A stretch of 64,000 nt of DNA from Dysgonomonas sp. 511 (GCF_010501105.1 NZ_QVMQ01000013.1:1-64000); one strand, 5' to 3'; numbered from the stretch's first letter, positions 18,370 to 27,712 are shown. Made by a program: numbers and translations. The notes: generated by a model not told the origin, from the letters alone.

Positions 18370-20216
18370 ATAAAATCTGAGTTAAGATTCTTATTAATTT
18401 GAGGATAATAACCTATTATTGCTAACAGCTGTATATCATTCTCCAATTTATTACTTTGATATAAGGATTCGTTTTGGGATGATGATAATTCATATAGCTT
18501 TGATAAATTATTTTCTATTACTTTTATTTTTGTCCCGTTTAATATACACATACTCCATATCCAAATATCATCAGCCTTAGGAGATAGCCGCATAAATATT
18601 TGATCATTGCACACATTATTATGGAATAGATCTTTTGTGAAAATGATTCCAGAACCGCTGGTGCCAAAATTGAAATACGATTCTTCGTGCCCATTATATG
18701 AATAATTCCAATTTTTATAAGAATCAATACAGCCATCAGCTTTTCTTCTTATCATATGGGCTCTATGACAGTTTAAAACATATGGATTTTTCAAATATGC
18801 TTCATACAGTAATTCTAGCCAATTTGGTAAATAAAATAAATCATCATCTGCTGTTACAATTATATCTTGAGGATATTTTCTCAAAGTCGGCACTATTTTT
18901 TTATATGATTTAATATCTTCACACCATTCAATGGTAAGTCCAAAATTGCATAATTTCAGCAAATTGTCGGGCAGATCCTTTTCCTTATTAGGAAATTGCT
19001 CTGATGCAAGCCATAAGATCACTTGATCTGGCTTTATGGATTGACAGAGGAGGGTATTGATTGTATGATGAATATTATTAATCCTTGCAGGATAAGATGT
19101 CAATGATACAATTAATTGTTTATCACGTTTTATCAATGTAATTCCAGATTCCGAAACTTTTCTATAAAAAGAGGGGTGCTTAGAAAAGTTATTCCGAATC
19201 TTATGTTTTAAATTAAAATATTTTAATATCGTTCTTAAGTAACCGCGATATAATATTATTGGTAAAAATATATTTCTGGATATACAATATTCCAATATAT
19301 ATTGTTTTTTACTTGTAATATTAGGGTCAGAGGCAAGGAATCTTGAAGATTGAGGCGAAATTAATGGATAGCGTTTCAATTCTTTCATTTTTACCTTTAA
19401 AGAGAGCATTTGACGTTTGTTTGCTAATATTCTCCAATATAAGTATGGTTCAAATACAGATAAAACACCTTCTTTTGAAAAAAAATCAATAATAGACTGA
19501 ATATTAGATATTTTATCTGTTATCTTCTTCCAGGTTACAGCATTATGAGATGTAATTGATAAATCATTACATTTATTATAAAAATAAAAAGGCTTGTTAA
19601 TATAACTAAAGGAGTTGGCGAAATAAAATAGTTTAACAGTCATATAAAAATCTTCTGCATAGTTCAAGTTTTCTACACATCGGATTCTGTGTTTGTTGTA
19701 TATACTTCTCTTAACCAATGTGTTGAATAGCATTGTATAATCTTTCAATAAATACGCTTGAATAAGCGCATTTTTATTAGAGTTATTAGTTACAGCAGAT
19801 TGGTAGTCGTATTTATCAGGAAATACAAATGCATAATCGCACCATACCATATCGATTTTATTTTCATTAGTCTCTTTATACATTCTTTCATACATTAGCG
19901 GATCGACCCAATCATCACTATCAACCCATGCTATATATTCTCCTCTTGCTTCATCTAACCCCAGGTTTCTAGCAATACTTACACCCTCATTTTTTTTATG
20001 GAAAACTCTCACCCTTTTATCTTTTTCAGCAAACTTATCACAGATAATACCGCTACTATCAGTGCTGCCATCATCTATCAATAAAACCTCAAAATCAGTA
20101 AATGTTTGATTAATTATACTATTAATACAATTAATAAGATAGTATTCTGAATTATATATTGGTACGATAATTGATATCTTTGGTTCCATAATTATCATAA
20201 TATTTTTCGATTCCAT
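18366..20216 (-). CDS. Two-domain glycosyltransferase (GT2 plus second GT-A-like domain)
   Basis: A 616-residue protein with two putative transferase modules. Residues 12-330 are a standard GT2: ISIIVPIYNSEYYLINC, LLIDDGSTDSSGIICD, and WVDSDDWVD as metal motif. Residues about 355-600 form a different module beginning VSLTSYPARINNIHHTINTL, with ADDDLFY as a likely DxD motif and FNFGTSGSGIIFTKD further on. This second part resembles stand-alone glycosyltransferases of capsule loci that start with VSLTSYPxR. It may add two consecutive sugars. Met10 (20189) is the more likely start, since it begins after the upstream gene ends; Met1 overlaps that gene by 22 bases. Confidence 0.82.
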   Translation of the reverse strand: MESKNIMIIMEPKISIIVPIYNSEYYLINCINSIINQTFTDFEVLLIDDGSTDSSGIICDKFAEKDKRVRVFHKKNEGVSIARNLGLDEARGEYIAWVDSDDWVDPLMYERMYKETNENKIDMVWCDYAFVFPDKYDYQSAVTNNSNKNALIQAYLLKDYTMLFNTLVKRSIYNKHRIRCVENLNYAEDFYMTVKLFYFANSFSYINKPFYFYNKCNDLSITSHNAVTWKKITDKISNIQSIIDFFSKEGVLSVFEPYLYWRILANKRQMLSLKVKMKELKRYPLISPQSSRFLASDPNITSKKQYILEYCISRNIFLPIILYRGYLRTILKYFNLKHKIRNNFSKHPSFYRKVSESGITLIKRDKQLIVSLTSYPARINNIHHTINTLLCQSIKPDQVILWLASEQFPNKEKDLPDNLLKLCNFGLTIEWCEDIKSYKKIVPTLRKYPQDIIVTADDDLFYLPNWLELLYEAYLKNPYVLNCHRAHMIRRKADGCIDSYKNWNYSYNGHEESYFNFGTSGSGIIFTKDLFHNNVCNDQIFMRLSPKADDIWIWSMCILNGTKIKVIENNLSKLYELSSSQNESLYQSNKLENDIQLLAIIGYYPQINKNLNSDFM

Positions 20217-20848
20217 GTGATATTTTTTTTAACAATAATTGCAGGATTACCCACCGCAATACAATTAGCAGGTATGTCTTTAGTACAAATCGACCCATAG
20301 CCAACAATAGAGTTGTCACCAATAGTACAGCCCTTTAATATTGTAACAGATTGACTAATCCATACATGGCTTCCAATTATTACATTTTTAGGGAGATTGA
20401 TTCGCTTATTTGCTTCATTAATAACAGAATGGGCATCAGAAGTTCGAATTAATATATTGCTACTAAGCATGCAATCGTCTCCTATATAAACAGAAGAGGA
20501 ATCTTCTTGAGCTATTATTTTACACTCTCGAATAGTTGTTTCTTTTGAAATCTGTATGCGAGCATTATTTCCCACTACTTGAAACTGTCCTTTTCGGATA
20601 ACAATATTGTCTCCCAAAATAATTTTTGAGTTATCTCCAAATATTGATAAAGAAGATTGTTCTATTACACAATTCTTGCCGATTTCTACAGATGAGTTAT
20701 TCCCGTATACTCTTACTGCAGATCCTTTTTTCAAAGGGCTACAAATTGAAATTGTATTATTAAGACCTTTAGACTTTACAGGAACTAATAATAAAAATAA
20801 TTTATGAAATAACAATCGTATGTACATATAGTAAGTATAAAAAATCAT
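20195..20848 (-). CDS. Acyltransferase, left-handed beta-helix (WbbJ/LbetaH type)
   Basis: A 217-residue acetyl/acyltransferase. After a short hydrophobic N-terminus (residues 4-20), hexapeptide repeats run through the protein, for example VEIGKNCVIE and IILGDNIVIR. The typical C-terminal block is VIIGSHVWISQSVTILKG followed by IAVGNPAIIVKK. A His in RTSDAHSV near residue 137 fits the catalytic His of maltose/galactoside acetyltransferase relatives. It probably decorates the repeat unit. It follows the flippase gene by 52 bases and its end overlaps the two-domain glycosyltransferase. Confidence 0.85.
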   Translation of the reverse strand: MIFYTYYMYIRLLFHKLFLLLVPVKSKGLNNTISICSPLKKGSAVRVYGNNSSVEIGKNCVIEQSSLSIFGDNSKIILGDNIVIRKGQFQVVGNNARIQISKETTIRECKIIAQEDSSSVYIGDDCMLSSNILIRTSDAHSVINEANKRINLPKNVIIGSHVWISQSVTILKGCTIGDNSIVGYGSICTKDIPANCIAVGNPAIIVKKNITWNRKIL

Positions 20849-20900
20849 GCATTTATAGATGTTGCTCTAAATTAGAGATATATCTTGTTTTTATTTTACT

Positions 20901-22430
20901 CTATTTATTATAGTATTTTGTTTTTAACAATGCCAATAAAAACACTCGCTGCTTTTTATCTAACATAATAAAATAAGTTCCAGATATCAATGATGAGGTC
21001 GAAACTATACAAATAAATAATAAACGTATAATTCCAGGTTGTATATAAATATAAATCTGTAATGAAAGGATTGAGGCTATAACTGTTATTATAAAAGGCT
21101 TAATAATACTGTCATAAAGATAATGACTCACTAAAAACTGGGGACTTAATCCTTTTAAAAGAGAAAGATTTGAAATAATAATAACAACCATCATAACGCA
21201 GCTACATACATAAACTACATTAGCAGAATATCCTGATTTCAAAAAGAAATAAGATAAAGGTATCACAAATAAAAAAAAAGTTCCTGTGATTACACTAAGC
21301 CTTTTTATATCTCCAGTTGCATGAATTCCAATAGTAACTACAGAATTTATCAGCCCCAAGCAATTTAAGATAAGAATAATGCGACAGAAATCTACAGTAT
21401 ATTCTGGTACAATTCCTAACCAGAGTTTTAAAACGAATTCAACTTCGAACATTAAAGGTATTGTTAATAATAAGAAGAACAGAAGGGAGTATTTTGTCGC
21501 ATTTATTAATAATTCGTGAAAAGAAAGCCATTCTCTAGTAGAATATTTTTTTATGATCTGAGGACGATAAGCCATTAATATATTATTAGCCAGTCCCAAG
21601 ACAACGCCATTGACTGTAATTGCTATACTATTCGCTGCATTAAGAATTGTCCCAAAGAAAATATTTAATAAAATATTAGTCCCTTGAGTGCGAGCTACTA
21701 CACACATATTCCCATACAAGTCCCATCCTGAAAATGATAGCATCGGCTTCAATATTTCTTTATTCCATGTAAAGTTAAATTTACACTCTTCAAACTTCTT
21801 CAAACAATAAATCCGATAAGTAAATGCAATAATAACAGAAACTAAAAATACCAATATTGCATAAAGTATTAATTTATCACAATCTCCAATTACTAAAAGA
21901 TATACAATCAATAGTTTCAAAACGACGTTAGCTATTTCAACGTATGCATACACATCCATTTTCTCATGAGCGATAATACTTGCATTATAAGGAACCTGAG
22001 TTATCGTAATCATTGTAGACAATACTGAAAATTGATAAACCCAAATTGCAGCAGTCATCCGTCCTTCTGGTATCACTAGCTTGTTATAAACAAACCATAA
22101 ACCTATTGTTTCAGCAAGGATAAATACAAATAAAGCAATCCCGATATGAATAATTAAGGCTGAACTAAAAGTCTCTTTTAACCTTAAATGGTTGCCTTGT
22201 CCCATTTCATACGTCAGAAAACGAGATGTCGCTCCACTCATAGAGGCATTGAGAAAAGAAAACATTGTAACAACCCCTCCTACAACACCATATACGCCAT
22301 AATCCTCTACACCTAATGTATTCAATACCACGCGTGATGTATACAACGAGACCACCATAGAAAGCAGCATCCGAATATACAACATCACAGTATTTTTTGC
22401 TATTCGCTTATTATTAGATATTTCAGACAT
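20901..22430 (-). CDS. Polysaccharide flippase (Wzx-like, MOP superfamily)
   Basis: A 509-residue membrane protein with about 12-14 hydrophobic segments, predicted to move undecaprenyl-linked repeat units across the inner membrane. The N-terminal region KNTVMLYIRMLLSMVVSLYT followed by RVVLNTLGVEDYGVYGVVGG is characteristic of the Wzx/PST group of MOP transporters. SGATSRFLTYEMGQG near residue 65 also fits. It lies 37 bases after the wzc-like gene. Substrate is presumably the repeat unit made by the other genes here. Confidence 0.87.
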   Translation of the reverse strand: MSEISNNKRIAKNTVMLYIRMLLSMVVSLYTSRVVLNTLGVEDYGVYGVVGGVVTMFSFLNASMSGATSRFLTYEMGQGNHLRLKETFSSALIIHIGIALFVFILAETIGLWFVYNKLVIPEGRMTAAIWVYQFSVLSTMITITQVPYNASIIAHEKMDVYAYVEIANVVLKLLIVYLLVIGDCDKLILYAILVFLVSVIIAFTYRIYCLKKFEECKFNFTWNKEILKPMLSFSGWDLYGNMCVVARTQGTNILLNIFFGTILNAANSIAITVNGVVLGLANNILMAYRPQIIKKYSTREWLSFHELLINATKYSLLFFLLLTIPLMFEVEFVLKLWLGIVPEYTVDFCRIILILNCLGLINSVVTIGIHATGDIKRLSVITGTFFLFVIPLSYFFLKSGYSANVVYVCSCVMMVVIIISNLSLLKGLSPQFLVSHYLYDSIIKPFIITVIASILSLQIYIYIQPGIIRLLFICIVSTSSLISGTYFIMLDKKQRVFLLALLKTKYYNK

Positions 22431-22467
22431 TAATTTTTCTTATAGTACATAATGGCTTAAAATAACT

Positions 22468-24810
22468 CTACTTCTCCCCATACCCATAAGCCTTCCCGTA
22501 TCCATACTTATAATTCCTATCCAAAGAAGAACCATTATAAACTAAATACATATTATTCAATTTATCTTCCTCTTTCTGTGCATTTATAAAATTGATGGCA
22601 GTTTTAGGAGTCACTTCATTTCTTACAACATAGAGAGATAAATCGACAGCCTTATTTATAAGATAAGAATCGGAAACTAATCCTACCGGTGCCGTATCTA
22701 CTATTAAAATATCATATTCTTGTTTCGCTTCAACAAAAAACTTCTCTAACGCCGGACTCATCAATAACTCATTCGGATTTGGAGGTACAACCCCTGACAC
22801 CATAACATCCAGACCTGAACATATTTTAGTTTTATGGATCACACTCCTCCATCCTCTTTCAGGTTCTATCAAATAGTTTGTTAACCCGGCCTCATAAGTC
22901 AGATTTAAATATTCTTTCAGTTTGGGCTGACGGATATCTGCACCAACCAATAAAACCTTCCTGTTTGATACTGCAAAAGCAAGAGCCAGATTTATACTAA
23001 TAAAAGATTTTCCTTCTCCTGAAATTGTCGAAGTAACAGCTATCATTTGATTGTTTCTGTATTGGAGTGCCATATCCAGATTATTCCTAAGTGATCGGAA
23101 CATTTCTGTTATTGCTGAATTTGGCAAATTGAGAACAACCAAATCGTCTGCTGACTTATTTTCACAAATTTCTCCTATAATACTTGCTTCTGACAGTTTC
23201 TCTAATTCGTCTCTGCCTCTTAGATGTGTTCTAAACAGGTTTAATAGGTATATTACAACGATAGGAATTATAAAACCTAAAGCTAATCCTATCAATATTA
23301 TCATTCTTGAATTTGGAGCAATAGGCCCCACGCCAAACTGAATAGAAGATATGGTACGGGCTTTTTCCGAATTTGATGCTATAGATAAATTAGTCTCCTC
23401 TCTTTTTTGCATCAAAAATAAGAATAAGCTTTCTTTTATTTGTTGTTGCCTCACCTTCTCTATTAACCCCTTCTCTTGCTGAGGAACTGAACGAACACGT
23501 GAAAGATTAGATTTTGATTGTCGCATAAAATCTTGTTTAGATATCTCATACGATTTTTTTACATTGCTTATAGACTGCGATATACCGCTGCGCATTGTAT
23601 TTATCTCATCAGCCAATCTTATCCGCGATGGGTTTTCTTCTCCTGTTCCTTTCAGCAACAAATCATTACTCAATATTTTTGAGTTATATTCTGTAATAAT
23701 TTGTGACAATGCTGCATCTGTAATACCTAAATTAGGAACCACCTTAAACTTATTTGCAGGATCATTTACAAATCTTTCTACTAATGAGATTATATTCAAT
23801 TGTGTTTCGATCTCTTGTAGCCGTTGTTCATTTTGTCCTGTTTGCTGTATAAAGAGTGCGGCTTCGGAACTTAAATCAGTAATATTATGCTTTTGTTTAT
23901 AATTTACAACCTCGTCTTCAGCACCTTCCAGTTCTTCGGAAATTTGCTTCAACCGCTCATTTATAAATAAAGATGTATTGTAAGATACCTCATTATTCGT
24001 TCTGACATTTTGCTCATTGTATTGTTTTATCAATTCTTTGACTATGGCTATGCCTTTATCTGCATTGTAGCTAATCATGCTTATATCCAGAATGGTTGAG
24101 TTCTTATTGGTATGGTTGACAGATAAGCCTCCCGACACACTAGCTATAGCTGATAACTTCCGGTTAATTATTATATTATATTTTGCTTCATCTTTGGCTG
24201 GCTTTCCTGTTAAAGTGATGTGCAGGACCGAAGAGTCGCTATCTAAAGAAAGAGATAATGGGAAATCTTTTTCTGATAGCTTTTTATTTATCTCATGTTC
24301 TTCACCATTGCTTAAAACACAGTTCCCTACGACCTCGTATTCTGCTCCCTGTTTCTTTATGTCAATATTCGCAATAGGGCTTTTATTAGAAGCAGATTCC
24401 ATTTCTGCATGGAACGGAGATTCCGAATATATCTCTGTTTTTTTGAAGAAACTGTCTACATAATAAGATGTCGTTAAGTTTAAAGAATCAACGACATTTG
24501 ATATTAAATCTGATGATTTAAATAACGCAATTTCATTATCCAGATTATTTATAGTAGGCATCATCATTAGAGCATTTAAATCCGGCCCTTTAGAACTACT
24601 AGATTTTCGACTCTTCTCATCATTCAGAAGAATAGACAACGATGGATTGTATTTTTTAGGTGTGGTCAGAACCTGTATAACAGCAATGCTTAGGCACACA
24701 AAAACAGACAAGAGAAACCATTTCCAATGTCGTATATACTCGAAAATAATGTCTAAGACAAAAGATATATCATTATTTTCTTCAAACTTTTTATTTTCAA
24801 TCTTTTGCAT
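22468..24810 (-). CDS. Wzc-like chain-length regulator and tyrosine kinase
   Basis: A 780-residue inner-membrane co-polymerase and BY-kinase controlling polymer length and export. An N-terminal Wzz domain starts with a membrane helix (about 33-50). A long periplasmic coiled-coil region follows, with a second helix near 502-522 (MIILIGLALGFIIPIVVIYL). The cytoplasmic kinase has Walker A STISGEGKSF, Walker A' VLLVGADIRQPKL, Walker B ILIVDTAPVG, and a C-terminal Tyr cluster of five Tyr within the last 15 residues (YKYGYGKAYGYGEK). It starts 6 bases after the wza-like gene. No cognate tyrosine phosphatase gene is seen in the window. Confidence 0.92.
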   Translation of the reverse strand: MQKIENKKFEENNDISFVLDIIFEYIRHWKWFLLSVFVCLSIAVIQVLTTPKKYNPSLSILLNDEKSRKSSSSKGPDLNALMMMPTINNLDNEIALFKSSDLISNVVDSLNLTTSYYVDSFFKKTEIYSESPFHAEMESASNKSPIANIDIKKQGAEYEVVGNCVLSNGEEHEINKKLSEKDFPLSLSLDSDSSVLHITLTGKPAKDEAKYNIIINRKLSAIASVSGGLSVNHTNKNSTILDISMISYNADKGIAIVKELIKQYNEQNVRTNNEVSYNTSLFINERLKQISEELEGAEDEVVNYKQKHNITDLSSEAALFIQQTGQNEQRLQEIETQLNIISLVERFVNDPANKFKVVPNLGITDAALSQIITEYNSKILSNDLLLKGTGEENPSRIRLADEINTMRSGISQSISNVKKSYEISKQDFMRQSKSNLSRVRSVPQQEKGLIEKVRQQQIKESLFLFLMQKREETNLSIASNSEKARTISSIQFGVGPIAPNSRMIILIGLALGFIIPIVVIYLLNLFRTHLRGRDELEKLSEASIIGEICENKSADDLVVLNLPNSAITEMFRSLRNNLDMALQYRNNQMIAVTSTISGEGKSFISINLALAFAVSNRKVLLVGADIRQPKLKEYLNLTYEAGLTNYLIEPERGWRSVIHKTKICSGLDVMVSGVVPPNPNELLMSPALEKFFVEAKQEYDILIVDTAPVGLVSDSYLINKAVDLSLYVVRNEVTPKTAINFINAQKEEDKLNNMYLVYNGSSLDRNYKYGYGKAYGYGEK

Positions 24811-24816
24811 ACCTGT

Positions 24817-25629
24817 TTATCGAAGAATAAGTGTAACAATAGAGATAATTAAAGACACGGAAGATATTGCTAAACCTTCAATTCTTCCAAAGCGGGATTC
24901 ATTACCTTTACTTTTATTAGTTTCCACATAAATCTTATCATTTTGTTGCAAATAATAAATATCATTATTTGCCAAAAGGTCTTCATTCTGAAGGTTAACA
25001 CGATAGGTCTCAAGATTGCCGTTTTCTTTCTGGCGAATCAATAAAACGTTACTTCTCTTCCCGTATATTGTCATATCTCCGGCTGATGCCAAAGCATCGA
25101 GAATAGTCATCTGTCCATTATCTGATTTATAAATACCCGGGCTGGCAACTTCCCCCAGTACCGCAACCCTAAAATCGAGGAAACGCACATCTATAATAGG
25201 TTTCTCCGCGATATATTTAGGGTATATCAATGATGCGATATACTCTTTGACTTCATCGATTGTCATTCCTCCTATTTTAATCTTGCCTAAAACAGGGAAA
25301 TTAACTACACCATCTTTGTCTACCACATAACTGGACGATCCACCACTACCACCAGAAGGGCTTTGGGATGAACTTGTAGCTGTTGGCGCTGCTGCTTGTA
25401 AATTAAAATCATTTGCTGCTCCCGGAATAATAGAATTAACCGAAATGCTTATCATATCATTCGGCATAATCTTGGGTTCATGATTTTTTAACGAGTAAAG
25501 TGCTGTGTCAATTGTCGATGTTTCTGCATTTTTGAAATAGGGTAAATCTTTATATGCATTACAAGAACTAAATAGTAAAGAACTTATTATTAACGCAATA
25601 ACAATAAGAGAAGAAATAATCTTTTTCAT
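24817..25629 (-). CDS. Wza-like polysaccharide export lipoprotein
   Basis: A 270-residue outer-membrane export protein. The signal peptide ends in a lipobox (LLFSSC, Cys23). A Poly_export domain (about 50-130) contains an internal Gly/Ser-rich insert near residue 95 (PSGGSGGSSS). A SLBB domain follows (VAVLGEVASPGIYK to about residue 225), and the C-terminal helix ISSVSLIISIVTLIL would cross the outer membrane. It is shorter than E. coli Wza, as usual in Bacteroidetes. As first gene of the minus-strand locus it should carry the main promoter in the 332-base region upstream. Confidence 0.9.
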   Translation of the reverse strand: MKKIISSLIVIALIISSLLFSSCNAYKDLPYFKNAETSTIDTALYSLKNHEPKIMPNDMISISVNSIIPGAANDFNLQAAAPTATSSSQSPSGGSGGSSSYVVDKDGVVNFPVLGKIKIGGMTIDEVKEYIASLIYPKYIAEKPIIDVRFLDFRVAVLGEVASPGIYKSDNGQMTILDALASAGDMTIYGKRSNVLLIRQKENGNLETYRVNLQNEDLLANNDIYYLQQNDKIYVETNKSKGNESRFGRIEGLAISSVSLIISIVTLILR

Positions 25630-25961
25630 TAAGATGTTTATTTATTCAAAATTCGGCTGTAAAATTAATCAATTTTTCTATAAAATAACTCTTTTTCAGA
25701 AGAATAAGGTTTTTTACTCTATTTTGATCATCCCCGATAAATATCTCTTTGCAAGCCCCTGTTTATGCCGGATATTTTAGCAAAGAGTAATTCGGTTTTG
25801 GAAATTCCAAAGAAATGGACCTGGTTATTTAATATTAATTAAGAATTTGGGCTGCTTCTTTTAGATATTTCCATATATTAAACCACAAAACGAAGAAAAT
25901 GTTTAACAAAAAAGGCTATAAGTTACCTCATAACCTTTTCTGTTGTCCATATATGCCTGTT
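25630..25961 (-). promoter_or_regulatory. Upstream region of the glycan locus
   Basis: No gene is seen in this 332-base gap. On the minus strand a TTTG at 25808-25811 is followed after 18 bases by TACTCTTTG (25781-25789), a -7 box with one extra base. This box is half of an 8-bp perfect inverted repeat, CTCTTTGC at 25745-25752 and GCAAAGAG at 25780-25787. The adk terminator occupies 25910-25939. No UpxY/UpxZ-type regulator gene or long invertible repeats are seen. Confidence 0.4.
25910..25939 (-). terminator. Terminator after adk
   Basis: On the minus strand AAAAGGTTATGAG pairs with CTTATAGCCTTTT as a 13-bp stem (two G-U pairs) with a 4-base loop, followed by more T residues. It lies 22 bases after the adk stop codon. 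Confidence 0.6.
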
Positions 25962-26534
25962 TTACTTTATGTTATCTACGGCCTCTGAAATTTTTAAAAA
26001 AATATCTTCCACTGTGCCAATTCCTTTTATCGGAACTAGTTTTCCTGTTGTTTTATAGTGTTCTTTCAGTGGAGATGTTTGATTTTTATATACATCCAGC
26101 CTCGACTTGATTGTTTCCAGATTGTCATCCGAACGCCCCGATTGTTGTCCGCGTTTGATTAGGCGGTCTATCAGCTCAGGTTCTTCCACTTCAAGGCTTA
26201 CCACAATCGAAACTTCCTGCCCTCTTTCTTTCAGCATCTTTTCCAATGCTTCGCTTTGAGGAATTGTACGCGGAAATCCATCGAAAATTACTCCTGCCGC
26301 ATCTTTTTTGCTGTCGAGCACGTTCGCCAGCATACCAATTACCACATCGTCGGGCACAAGTTGTCCCTTTGCGATATAATTCTCTGCGAGTTTTCCTAGT
26401 TCTGTGCCATTTTTCATTTCAGCACGCAAAACGTCGCCTGTGGAAATATGTGCAAGATTGTATTTCTTTATCAAATTCTCACTTTGAGTTCCTTTACCTG
26501 AGCCCGGAGCTCCAAAAATAATGACATTCAACAT
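25962..26534 (-). CDS. adk: Adenylate kinase
   Basis: Interconverts ATP plus AMP and two ADP in the cytoplasm. The P-loop GAPGSGKGTQ is at residues 8-17, the AMP-binding stretch ISTGDVLRAEM follows, and the NMP-kinase signature FDGFPRT lies near 83-89. The LID is the short form (KRGQQSGRSDDN) without zinc cysteines, which explains the length of 190 residues, usual for Bacteroidetes. It lies 16 bases after hpt and is co-transcribed with it. Confidence 0.96.
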   Translation of the reverse strand: MLNVIIFGAPGSGKGTQSENLIKKYNLAHISTGDVLRAEMKNGTELGKLAENYIAKGQLVPDDVVIGMLANVLDSKKDAAGVIFDGFPRTIPQSEALEKMLKERGQEVSIVVSLEVEEPELIDRLIKRGQQSGRSDDNLETIKSRLDVYKNQTSPLKEHYKTTGKLVPIKGIGTVEDIFLKISEAVDNIK

Positions 26535-26550
26535 TTTCTTAGTATATTAT

Positions 26551-27090
26551 TTATGATTGTTTTAGCTTATAGATATTAGGGAGGTTACGCCCGTAACCAT
26601 CATAGTCGAGTCCGTAGCCTACAATAAAATCATTCGGAATTTCTAATGCGACATAATCCGGATGCACGGAATATTTCAACACATCGGGCTTCAGTAACAA
26701 TGTTGTTACCAATAATTCCTTCGGCTCATCATCCATCAGCTGATCCAGAATCAGGTTCATGGTATATCCGGTATCTACAATATCTTCTACTATAACTACC
26801 GTGCGCCCTTTTATATCTTCTTCAAGCCCATATATTTCCTTAAGCTTTCCGGTCGACTTAGTTCCCTTGTAAGAAGACATTTTTACAAATGAGATTTCGC
26901 TGGGGATAGAAATTCGTTTCATCAACTCCGAAGCGTAGATAAAAGAACCATTCAGCACACAGACGAACAGAGGGTCTTTATCTGCTAATTCTGCATTCAT
27001 CTTTTCGGCAACAGCATCTATAGCCGCTTCTATTTCTTCTTGAGTAAGAAACAGTTCAAATTCTTTATCTTTGATTTTTACAGTTTTCAT
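26551..27090 (-). CDS. hpt: Hypoxanthine phosphoribosyltransferase
   Basis: Purine salvage enzyme converting hypoxanthine or guanine plus PRPP to IMP or GMP. The PRPP motif VVIVEDIVDTGYTMN is intact, as are the early FVCVLNGSFIYASEL and late VGYGLDYDGYGRNLP motifs. The start at 27090 (MKTVKIKDKEF, about 179 residues) is chosen because a good AGGAG lies about 10 bases before it and the protein then has the family length. An in-frame ATG at 27129 would add 13 atypical residues. It is first gene of the hpt-adk pair. Confidence 0.95.
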   Translation of the reverse strand: MKTVKIKDKEFELFLTQEEIEAAIDAVAEKMNAELADKDPLFVCVLNGSFIYASELMKRISIPSEISFVKMSSYKGTKSTGKLKEIYGLEEDIKGRTVVIVEDIVDTGYTMNLILDQLMDDEPKELLVTTLLLKPDVLKYSVHPDYVALEIPNDFIVGYGLDYDGYGRNLPNIYKLKQS

Positions 27091-27126
27091 AAGAAAACTT
27101 CTCCTGTTTAATTTCAGACTAAAATA

Positions 27127-27161
27127 CAAAAATAGAATAATTAGATTAATTAACGATCAAA
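27127..27161 (-). promoter_or_regulatory. Promoter of hpt-adk
   Basis: On the minus strand TTTG (27158-27161) is followed after 23 bases by TATTTTTG (27127-27134), an exact TAnnTTTG. It sits between the terminator of the thioredoxin operon and the hpt start, giving a leader of about 30 bases. Confidence 0.5.
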
Positions 27162-27167
27162 TAGTCA

Positions 27168-27203
27168 TTAAAAAAGTCGGAAAGTTATTTACTTGTCCGA
27201 CTT
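27168..27203 (-). terminator. Terminator of the thioredoxin operon
   Basis: On the minus strand AAGTCGGA (27203-27196) pairs perfectly with TCCGACTT (27181-27174), followed by a run of T. It lies 20 bases past the thioredoxin stop codon and marks the end of the marR-to-trx operon. Confidence 0.75.
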
Positions 27204-27223
27204 AAAGCTATATGAGTATTACT

Positions 27224-27712
27224 TTACTGGCTTACTGTCTTTTTTAGCAATACTGTTTCTATCGCTTCTTTTAGCGCAGGTTTGGGTAACGCGCCCTGCG
27301 CCATTTGTGGAGTGCCATCCATTGGTACGAACAAAAGGCTTGGAATGCTGCGGATGCCAAACATGGCCGCAAGTTCTTGTTCCTCTTCCGTATTTATCTT
27401 ATAGATATAGATTTCACCATCATATTCGGCTGCCAGTTCTTCCAATACAGGGGCGATAGCCTTGCATGGTCCGCACCAATCGGCATAAAAGTCGATCAAA
27501 GCAGGTTTGTCGCCAAGGTATTTAAATTCATTGGGATTGGCCTCATAGTTGGCTACTTTATTCAAAAAATCTATTTTGTTTAAATGTATTGTTTTCATTT
27601 TGTTCTCCTTTTCTACTGTTTTGGTTTGTTCTTGTTGATTTTCTTTTGTCTGTCCGTTGCAACCTCCAAGTACCAAGGTAAAGACAAACATTGTAAATAA
27701 GACTTTCTTCAT
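27224..27712 (-). CDS. Thioredoxin-family lipoprotein
   Basis: Thiol-disulfide oxidoreductase, 162 residues. The N-terminal signal peptide ends in a lipobox LVLGGC (Cys18), followed by a Gln/Lys/Glu-rich linker, so the full form is a periplasmic lipoprotein. The thioredoxin domain (about 45-155) has the classic active site WCGPC with Cys80 and Cys83 and the cis-Pro in RSIPSLLF. An internal ATG at 27598 (Met39) is preceded by AAAAGGAG with a 6-base spacer and could start a cytoplasmic form of ordinary thioredoxin size. The start overlaps the stop of the 39-residue gene upstream (ATGA). It is last in the sulfur/redox operon. Confidence 0.9.
   Translation of the reverse strand: MKKVLFTMFVFTLVLGGCNGQTKENQQEQTKTVEKENKMKTIHLNKIDFLNKVANYEANPNEFKYLGDKPALIDFYADWCGPCKAIAPVLEELAAEYDGEIYIYKINTEEEQELAAMFGIRSIPSLLFVPMDGTPQMAQGALPKPALKEAIETVLLKKTVSQ

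Noticed and set aside
25630..25961. Classical invertible capsule promoter
   Set aside because: Only an 8-bp inverted repeat is present; long inverted repeats and a nearby invertase or UpxY/UpxZ gene are absent, so only a weak finding is kept.
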